From positions 558,001 through 622,000 of the forward strand of contig NZ_LT629739.1 of the NCBI RefSeq assembly GCF_900105045.1: a stretch of 64,000 nucleotides of DNA, in the 5' to 3' direction. The DNA comes from Brevibacterium picturae (GTDB lineage: Bacteria; Actinomycetota; Actinomycetes; Actinomycetales; Brevibacteriaceae). The notes under the pieces were generated by a model. That model saw only the letters and a program-made list of their open reading frames with translations, did not search any database and was not told the origin of the DNA. The position numbers and the translations under genes were made by a program. Of the stretch, positions 58,486 through 64,000 are shown one piece after another (position 1 is the stretch's first letter; every line of letters starts with the position of its first letter).

Positions 58486-58902
58486 TCACTCACCACCTTC
58501 GCGGGCCACGATACGGGCCTTGAGCGGAAGCTTGTGGATCGCAAGACGCAGCGCCTCGCGAGCAACTTCCTCGGACACACCGGCGAGTTCGAACATGACC
58601 CGGCCCGGCTTGACATTGGCGACCCACCATTCCGGCGAACCCTTACCGGAACCCATGCGGGTTTCGGCCGGCTTCTTCGTGAGCGGTTGATCTGGGTAGA
58701 TGTTGATCCACACCTTGCCTCCACGCTTGATATAGCGAGTCATGGCAATACGTGCGGCCTCGATCTGCCGGTTGGTGACGTAGGCGGGCTCTGTGGCCTG
58801 GATGCCGTAGTCACCGAAAGACACCTTGGTGCCGCCCTTTGCCGCGCCGCCCCGCTTAGGGTGGTGCTGCTTGCGGTATTTCACCCGACGAGGGATCAGC
58901 AT
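58486..58902 (-). CDS. rplP: 50S ribosomal protein L16
   Basis: The 138-residue protein begins [19 protein letters not shown] and contains [32 protein letters not shown] sequence, [19 protein letters not shown] and [15 protein letters not shown]. It sits near the peptidyl transferase centre. It starts 3 bases after rpsC. Confidence 0.97.
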   Translation of the reverse strand: MLIPRRVKYRKQHHPKRGGAAKGGTKVSFGDYGIQATEPAYVTNRQIEAARIAMTRYIKRGGKVWINIYPDQPLTKKPAETRMGSGKGSPEWWVANVKPGRVMFELAGVSEEVAREALRLAIHKLPLKARIVAREGGE

Positions 58903-58905
58903 GTG

Positions 58906-59721
58906 TCAGCCCTCCGATCCGGCCTCAGCCGCAGGGGCTTCGGCGTTGTTCTCAGTGGTACGGGCCTGGTCGTTCCGGCGGGGTGCGCCTTCCTGACCAC
59001 GACCACGGCCTCCACGACCGCGCCCACGGCCACGAGGACCACGAGCAGCAGGAGCCTTGGCCTGTTCGGCAGCAAGCTCCTGGTCGGTCATATCGCCCTT
59101 GTAGATCCACACCTTGACGCCGATGCGTCCGAATGTGGTGTGTGCTTCGTGGAAGCCGTAATCGATGTTCGCACGCAGGGTGTGCAGAGGCACACGACCC
59201 TCGCGATAGAACTCGGAACGGCTCATTTCAGCACCGCCGAGGCGGCCGGAGCACTGCACGCGGATGCCCTTGGCACCTGCACGCTGGGCGCTCTGGATCG
59301 ACTTGCGCATCGCACGGCGGAAGGCCACGCGGCTTGCCAGCTGCTCGGCAACTCCCTGAGCAACGAGCTGCGCGTCGATCTCTGAGTTCTTCACCTCAAG
59401 GATATTGAGCTGAATCTGCTTGCCGGTGAGCTTCTCGAGCTGACCGCGGATGCGGTCGGCTTCGGCTCCACGACGTCCGATGACGATGCCCGGGCGGGCG
59501 GTGTGGATGTCGACTCGGACACGATCACGCGTACGTTCGATGTTCACCTTGGAGATGCCAGCGCGCTCAAGGCCCTTGGTCATCATCTTGCGGATCTTCA
59601 CATCTTCGAGCACGTAGTCGCTGTAGCGCTGACCCGGTTTCGTCGAGTCAGCAAACCACTTCGACTTGTGATCCGTGGTGATTCCGAGTCGGAATCCGTT
59701 CGGATTGATTTTCTGGCCCAT
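58906..59721 (-). CDS. rpsC: 30S ribosomal protein S3 with C-terminal Arg-Gly-rich tail
   Basis: Residues 1-215 are normal S3: [20 protein letters not shown], the KH domain [21 protein letters not shown], and [24 protein letters not shown]. Residues 220-271 form an extra tail with an RG block (227-242, for example [13 protein letters not shown]) and an acidic Ala/Glu end. E. coli S3 has 233 residues; this has 271. S3 lies with S4 and S5 at the mRNA entry. One-base overlap with rplV. Confidence 0.97.
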   Translation of the reverse strand: MGQKINPNGFRLGITTDHKSKWFADSTKPGQRYSDYVLEDVKIRKMMTKGLERAGISKVNIERTRDRVRVDIHTARPGIVIGRRGAEADRIRGQLEKLTGKQIQLNILEVKNSEIDAQLVAQGVAEQLASRVAFRRAMRKSIQSAQRAGAKGIRVQCSGRLGGAEMSRSEFYREGRVPLHTLRANIDYGFHEAHTTFGRIGVKVWIYKGDMTDQELAAEQAKAPAARGPRGRGRGRGGRGRGQEGAPRRNDQARTTENNAEAPAAEAGSEG

Positions 59722-60107
59722 TAACGGTTCCCCTTCCGGCTCTTGCGCTGAGGCAGGTCGTCGCCGCTGGCCAGGACCACTGAAACGTGGCTTGTGCGCT
59801 TCTCAATGCGGAAAGCGCGACCCTGTGCTCGCGGGCGGAACCGCTTCATGGTTGGCCCCTCGTCTACGAATGCTTCGGAGATGACCAGTTCGTTCTCGTC
59901 GAACGCAATGCCCTCCTCGTCGGCCCGGACTCGCGCATTCGCGACGCCGGAGGCAACGAGCTTGTAAATCGGATCTGATGCCGACTGTTCTGCAAACTTC
60001 AACACCGCAAGTGCTTCGGTCGCCTGCTGACCACGAATGAGGTCGATGACGCGCCGAGCCTTGCGAGGCGTGACGCGCAGGTAACGCGCCTTAGCCTTGG
60101 CTTCCAT
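59721..60107 (-). CDS. rplV: 50S ribosomal protein L22
   Basis: The 128-residue protein has [22 protein letters not shown], the tunnel-reaching hairpin around [17 protein letters not shown], and [10 protein letters not shown]. It lines the nascent-peptide tunnel and affects macrolide action. It begins 42 bases after rpsS. Confidence 0.97.
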   Translation of the reverse strand: MEAKAKARYLRVTPRKARRVIDLIRGQQATEALAVLKFAEQSASDPIYKLVASGVANARVRADEEGIAFDENELVISEAFVDEGPTMKRFRPRAQGRAFRIEKRTSHVSVVLASGDDLPQRKSRKGNR

Positions 60108-60149
60108 CGCTTCCTTCTCTCTTGTCTAGGATCGTAGGAGTGCCCCGCC

Positions 60150-60431
60150 TCAGCGGCGGCGACCCTTACGATCGTCCTTTTCGTGGCCACGGAACGTCCG
60201 TGTCTGGGCGAACTCGCCAAGCTTATGTCCGACCATGGCTTCAGTGATGAAGACTGGAACATGCTTGCGTCCGTCATGTACTGCGATGGTGTGTCCCAGG
60301 AAGTCCGGGATGATCATCGAGCGACGAGACCATGTCTTGATTACATTTTTAGAGTTCTTCTCGTTCTGAACAGCCACCTTCTGGTACAGATGTTCATCGA
60401 CGAAAGGACCCTTTTTGAGGCTACGAGGCAT
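60150..60431 (-). CDS. rpsS: 30S ribosomal protein S19
   Basis: The 93-residue head protein begins [19 protein letters not shown] and has [30 protein letters not shown] sequence, then [16 protein letters not shown]. Full length, 15 bases after rplB. Confidence 0.97.
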   Translation of the reverse strand: MPRSLKKGPFVDEHLYQKVAVQNEKNSKNVIKTWSRRSMIIPDFLGHTIAVHDGRKHVPVFITEAMVGHKLGEFAQTRTFRGHEKDDRKGRRR

Positions 60432-60446
60432 AAGTCAGTACTCCAA

Positions 60447-61283
60447 TCAGCGCTTCTTGCCGGTCCGGCGACGGCGCACGATGTACTTGTCGCTCTCTTT
60501 GTTCGGCCGGCGTGTGCGGCCTTCTAGCTGACCCCACGGGCTGACTGGGTGACGTCCACCCGAAGTACGGCCCTCGCCACCACCATGCGGGTGATCGATC
60601 GGGTTCATGACGACACCACGCACGGATGGGCGCTTGCCCTTCCAACGCATACGGCCTGCTTTGCCCCAGCTGATATTCGACTGCTCGGCATTGCCGACCT
60701 CGCCGATCGTCGCACGGCAGCGGGCATCAACATTGCGGATTTCGCCCGAAGGCATCCGCAGCTGAGCAAACCGGCCGTACTTCGCAACGAGCTGCACGGA
60801 TGAACCGGCAGAGCGAGCGATCTTGGCACCGCCGCCTGGACGCATTTCAACTGCGTGCAGCACGGTGCCGACTGGGATGTTGCGCAGGGCAAGGTTGTTA
60901 CCCGCCTTGATGTCTGCGCCCACTCCCGCTTCAACCTGTGCACCCTGCTGAAGATTCTGCGGGGCGAGGATGTAGCGCTTCTCGCCGTCTGCATAGTGCA
61001 GAAGAGCGATCCGCGCGGTGCGGTTCGGGTCATATTCGATGTGTGCGACCTTCGCCGGAACGCCATCTTTGTCATGGCGGCGGAAGTCGATGACACGGTA
61101 CTGACGCTTGTGGCCGCCGCCCTGATGGCGAGTGGTCACGCGTCCCTGACTATTGCGGCCACCGCGCTTGGGCAGTGGGCGCAGAAGTGACTTCTCCGGT
61201 GTAGACCGGGTCACTTCGACGAAGTCGGCGACCGATGAGCCACGGCGGCCCGGGGTCGTCGGCTTGTGCTTACGGATTCCCAT
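60447..61283 (-). CDS. rplB: 50S ribosomal protein L2
   Basis: The 278-residue protein has [45 protein letters not shown], and the C-terminal [25 protein letters not shown] region with the conserved His important near the peptidyl transferase centre. It lies 30 bases after rplW. Confidence 0.97.
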   Translation of the reverse strand: MGIRKHKPTTPGRRGSSVADFVEVTRSTPEKSLLRPLPKRGGRNSQGRVTTRHQGGGHKRQYRVIDFRRHDKDGVPAKVAHIEYDPNRTARIALLHYADGEKRYILAPQNLQQGAQVEAGVGADIKAGNNLALRNIPVGTVLHAVEMRPGGGAKIARSAGSSVQLVAKYGRFAQLRMPSGEIRNVDARCRATIGEVGNAEQSNISWGKAGRMRWKGKRPSVRGVVMNPIDHPHGGGEGRTSGGRHPVSPWGQLEGRTRRPNKESDKYIVRRRRTGKKR

Positions 61284-61313
61284 GAGTCTTGTCCTTCTTT
61301 TACGAAGGATCGC

Positions 61314-61613
61314 TTAGAGCGATCCACCGAAGATGTCGATCGATCCGTCCTTGAGGGCGACAATGGCACGCTTGGTGTCCTTGCGCTTACCCCAACCGGT
61401 GCGGGTGCGGCGGCGCTTGCCCTGACGATTCAGGGTGTTGACCTTGGCAACCTGCACATCGAAGATCGATTCAATGGCGTGCTTGATCTCGGTCTTGTTT
61501 GACCCCTGGTCGACGAGAAAGGTGTACTTACCCTCGTCCATCAGGCTGTAGGTCTTTTCCGAGACGACCGGTGCGACGATGATGTCGCGTGGGTCCTTGA
61601 AGTTCAGACTCAT
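61314..61613 (-). CDS. rplW: 50S ribosomal protein L23
   Basis: The 99-residue tunnel-exit protein has [48 protein letters not shown] and [17 protein letters not shown]. It is the docking site for SRP and trigger factor. Overlaps rplD by 4 bases. Confidence 0.97.
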   Translation of the reverse strand: MSLNFKDPRDIIVAPVVSEKTYSLMDEGKYTFLVDQGSNKTEIKHAIESIFDVQVAKVNTLNRQGKRRRTRTGWGKRKDTKRAIVALKDGSIDIFGGSL

Positions 61614-62263
61614 GATGCGTCCTCCGATTTGCGGTATCCGCCCAGGAACGTCTCCAGCGCTGACTCGGTGAACACGATGTCATCGGCGATCAGCACATCG
61701 TATGTGTTGAGCTGATCCGAGGTGAGGACGTGCACGTGAGACAGGTTGCGAACGCTGCGCTCGGTGAGCTCGTCGTCACGGTCGAGCACCACGAGGGTGT
61801 TCTTGCGATCGGAGAGGCCGGCCAGAGCGAGCTTCGCCTGCTTGGTCGACGGTGCTTCGCCGGTGATCAGGTTCTTCACAACGAAGACCTGATCGAGACG
61901 TGCACGATCCGAGAGAGCGCCGCGCAGTGCAGCGGTCTTCATCTTCTTGGGGGTCCGCTGCGAGTAATCGCGAGGAACCGGCCCGTGCACGATTCCACCG
62001 CCGTTGTACTGAGGAGCGCGGATCGAACCCTGACGGGCGTTGCCGGTTCCCTTCTGGCGGTAGGGCTTGCGACCGCCACCGCGTACTTCGGAGCGGGTCT
62101 TTGTCTTGTGTGTACCCTGACGGGCTGCTGCCAACTGCGCGACAACAACCTGGTGAATCAACGGCACATTGGTCTGCACGCCAAAGATCTCGGCTGGCAG
62201 GTCAACGGATCCTGTTTTCGCACCAGTGGCATCGACAACGTCGACTGTCTTGATATCAGTCAT
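61610..62263 (-). CDS. rplD: 50S ribosomal protein L4
   Basis: The 217-residue protein has the basic tunnel loop [21 protein letters not shown] and [21 protein letters not shown], then [19 protein letters not shown]. In E. coli L4 represses the S10 operon; whether it does so here is unknown. It starts 5 bases after rplC. Confidence 0.97.
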   Translation of the reverse strand: MTDIKTVDVVDATGAKTGSVDLPAEIFGVQTNVPLIHQVVVAQLAAARQGTHKTKTRSEVRGGGRKPYRQKGTGNARQGSIRAPQYNGGGIVHGPVPRDYSQRTPKKMKTAALRGALSDRARLDQVFVVKNLITGEAPSTKQAKLALAGLSDRKNTLVVLDRDDELTERSVRNLSHVHVLTSDQLNTYDVLIADDIVFTESALETFLGGYRKSEDAS

Positions 62264-62268
62264 TACGT

Positions 62269-62943
62269 TCAGCCCTCCTTCGCGGCCGAGCGAACGAGAA
62301 CGACCGCACCCTTGGGACCAGGTACGGCACCCTTGATGAGCAGGAAGTTGTTCTCGGTGTCCACGGCGTGGATCGTGAGGTTCTGGGTGGTGTGCTTGAC
62401 GGCACCCATACGGCCAGCCATGCGCATACCTTTGAACACGCGACCCGGGGTCGCGGCTCCGCCGATCGAACCCGGCTTGCGGTGGTTGCGGTGCTGTCCG
62501 TGGGAGGCGCCGACACCGGCGAAGCCGTGACGCTTCATGACACCGGCGGTTCCCTTACCCTTGGTCTTAGCGGTCACGTCGACCTTGATCCCGGTGTCGA
62601 AGGTATCGACTCCGAGTTCCTGACCCAGTGCATAGTCAGCAGCGTCTGCTGTGCGCAACTCGACAAGGTGACGGCGTGGAGTCACGCCGGCCTTCTCGAA
62701 GTGGCCTGCAGTGGGCTTGTTGACCTTGCGCGGATCGATCTCGCCGAACGCGATCTGCAGTGCGGGGTAACCATCGGTTTCCTCGTTGCGGATCTGAGTC
62801 ACGACGTTGCTGCCGGCGGCCACTACGGTCACCGGTACGAGATTGTTCTGCTCATCCCAAACCTGGGTCATACCCAGCTTGGTACCCAGAAGGCCCTTGA
62901 CCTTGCGGGTGGTAGGGAGAGCTGATGAACGATTGTTCGCCAT
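62269..62943 (-). CDS. rplC: 50S ribosomal protein L3
   Basis: The 224-residue protein has [18 protein letters not shown], the long loop [25 protein letters not shown] and [21 protein letters not shown]. The loop approaches the peptidyl transferase centre and contains the glutamine that is methylated in E. coli. It is 11 bases after rpsJ. A 13-residue polar N-terminal addition precedes the core. Confidence 0.97.
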   Translation of the reverse strand: MANNRSSALPTTRKVKGLLGTKLGMTQVWDEQNNLVPVTVVAAGSNVVTQIRNEETDGYPALQIAFGEIDPRKVNKPTAGHFEKAGVTPRRHLVELRTADAADYALGQELGVDTFDTGIKVDVTAKTKGKGTAGVMKRHGFAGVGASHGQHRNHRKPGSIGGAATPGRVFKGMRMAGRMGAVKHTTQNLTIHAVDTENNFLLIKGAVPGPKGAVVLVRSAAKEG

Positions 62944-62954
62944 GTTTGCCTCCC

Positions 62955-63263
62955 TTAGAGCTTGATCTCGATGTTGACGTCGTCAGCGAGGTCGAGACGC
63001 ATCAGCGAGTCGACTGCCTTCGGCGTCGGATCGACGATGTCGATCAGACGCTTGTGCGTGCGCATTTCGAAATGCTCACGGCTGTCTTTGTACTTGTGTG
63101 GCGAACGGATGACGCAGTACACGTTCTTCTCCGTTGGCAACGGCACGGGGCCCACAACAGTCGCACCTGCGCGAGTGACGGTGTCCACGATCTTGCGTGC
63201 AGCACTGTCAATCACAGCATGGTCGTACGACTTGAGCCGAATGCGGATTTTCTGTCCCGCCAT
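62955..63263 (-). CDS. rpsJ: 30S ribosomal protein S10 (NusE)
   Basis: The 102-residue protein begins [19 protein letters not shown] and has [35 protein letters not shown]. Besides its ribosomal role it acts with NusB in antitermination, relevant to the boxA motifs of the rRNA operon here. It heads the S10 block; ribosome site GAAAGAG. Confidence 0.97.
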   Translation of the reverse strand: MAGQKIRIRLKSYDHAVIDSAARKIVDTVTRAGATVVGPVPLPTEKNVYCVIRSPHKYKDSREHFEMRTHKRLIDIVDPTPKAVDSLMRLDLADDVNIEIKL

Positions 63264-63689
63264 GGCGTCGTCTCTTTCTTTAGTTGCTTCCGGCCATCAA
63301 CCAGCAGTCGATCGAAATCGTCTGTGGTCTGTGCCGGCTGACCATGACCGACCCCCGAGGTCGGGCGTGTCGGCAAATCCTGACGGAGAATTTTTCAATC
63401 CCCAGGGAGGGCCGACGGCGCTTCTACTCATTGGCTGCTCGGTCCGAACCCGCTGTAACGCAGATTCATCGATCCGATAGTGTTCCGGGCTGTTCGCGGT
63501 ATCTCTACCGCAGTGCAGGGGCCAACGCCCAAAACGCAACTTCACCATCTTGTCACATAGCACTTCATCCGCGCAATTCCAGGCATCTGTCCTGTGAGGC
63601 ATATCATGCTCGCACGCCGCTGAGAGTCAGGCGAGTCACGCGCGAGTCAGGCGAGTCACGCGCCGAGGCGGTTCTTCGTTGTGAATGCA
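63264..63689 (-). other. Leader and promoter region of the S10 block
   Basis: 426 bases without a gene. On the minus strand TTGGGC (63527-63532), 19 bases, TAGAGA (63502-63507) is a weak promoter candidate about 240 bases before rpsJ. CCGACC/GGTCGG near 63344-63360 may form a small leader hairpin. A 20-base tandem duplication lies at 63624-63663. Confidence 0.45.
63624..63663. repeat. Perfect 20-base tandem duplication
   Basis: GAGTCAGGCGAGTCACGCGC occurs twice head to tail (63624-63643, 63644-63663), giving four GAGTCA words at alternating spacing between the tuf terminator and the rpsJ leader. Confidence 0.85.
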
Positions 63690-63720
63690 CGTAACCCCGG
63701 TCCAATGGACCGGGGTTACG
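63690..63720. terminator. Terminator hairpin after tuf
   Basis: Perfect 14-base arms (63690-63703 / 63707-63720) with the loop AAT, 62 bases after the tuf stop on the minus strand. Confidence 0.8.
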
Positions 63721-63782
63721 TATCGATCGTTCAGAACCGAAGTCCCGGACTCAAGGCCGAAACCTCAATGATCGACGGTATA

Positions 63783-64000
63783 TCAGGCGGTGATCTTGGT
63801 GACTCGACCAGCGCCGACGGTGCGTCCACCCTCGCGGATTGCGAAGCGGAGGCCCTCTTCCATAGCGATCGGCTGGATCAGCTCGACCGTCATGTCGGTG
63901 TTGTCCCCGGGCATGACCATCTCGGTGCCCTCAGGCAGCTGGATGACGCCGGTGACGTCGGTCGTACGGAAGTAGAACTGAGGACGGTAGTTCGAGTAGA
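63783..64000 (-). CDS. tuf: Translation elongation factor Tu, C-terminal end
   Basis: Only the last 72 codons are inside the window. They read [43 protein letters not shown] and [18 protein letters not shown], the end of EF-Tu domain III that contacts tRNA and EF-Ts. The stop TGA is at 63783-63785. The str operon thus ends here, upstream of the S10 block. Confidence 0.97.
   Translation of the reverse strand, partial: YSNYRPQFYFRTTDVTGVIQLPEGTEMVMPGDNTDMTVELIQPIAMEEGLRFAIREGGRTVGAGRVTKITA

Overview
The window is a stretch of a high-GC actinobacterial chromosome with no sign of plasmid, phage or transposon sequence. The 16S rRNA (Brevibacterium-like V1 region and 3' end), the high GC, the gene orders and the start-site architecture all point to Actinomycetota, order Micrococcales, most likely the genus Brevibacterium. 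The genus is an inference from memory of 16S signatures, not a database result.

Layout. 1-4.0 kb: purine synthesis (purH, cut by the window edge, and purN), a small membrane protein, and a PerM-like division membrane protein. 4.1-12.4 kb: a proline/glutamine-rich membrane-anchored protein, then a minus-strand operon for a dipeptide-type ABC transporter (lipoprotein, two permeases, fused double ATPase) ending in an amidase. 12.5-16.9 kb: the housekeeping chain clpS-DUF2017-MBL hydrolase-rph-rdgB, joined by 4-base stop/start overlaps downstream of clpS, with pncB divergent. 17-21.8 kb: helicase, DUF3039 protein, flavin reductase, gdhA and a GNAT acetyltransferase. 21.9-27.6 kb: a complete rRNA operon on the minus strand with no spacer tRNA. 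27.9-34.5 kb: SRAP/YedK, MarR regulator, a three-gene valine-catabolism-like operon (acyl-CoA dehydrogenase, 3-hydroxyisobutyryl-CoA hydrolase, enoyl-CoA hydratase), nitronate monooxygenase and an App1-type phosphatase. 34.6-43.1 kb: trpS, a paired SMR exporter, exonuclease III, GNAT, folD-glyA divergent from purU, and putP.

43.5-64 kb carries the ribosomal protein region on the minus strand: tuf end, rpsJ to rpsQ (S10 block), rplN to rplO (spc block), secY-adk-map, then infA-rpmJ-rpsM-rpsK-rpoA-rplQ (alpha block). It is broken by about 4 kb of unrelated genes (MFS, MalY-type aminotransferase, PaaX-like regulator, small membrane protein) between map and infA. rpsN and rpsD are missing from their classical places.

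The most notable non-textbook features are: a recurrent leaderless start architecture (a TANNNT hexamer exactly 6-7 bases before ATG/GTG in at least eleven genes, including two divergent pairs); Arg-Gly-rich extensions on both S3 and S5, neighbours at the ribosomal mRNA entry; a set of long perfect terminator hairpins without a U-tract; a triple-repeat element after putP that can form alternative hairpins; and a palindrome over the -35 of the valine-type operon. I saw no CRISPR array, tRNA gene, IS element or biosynthetic gene cluster.
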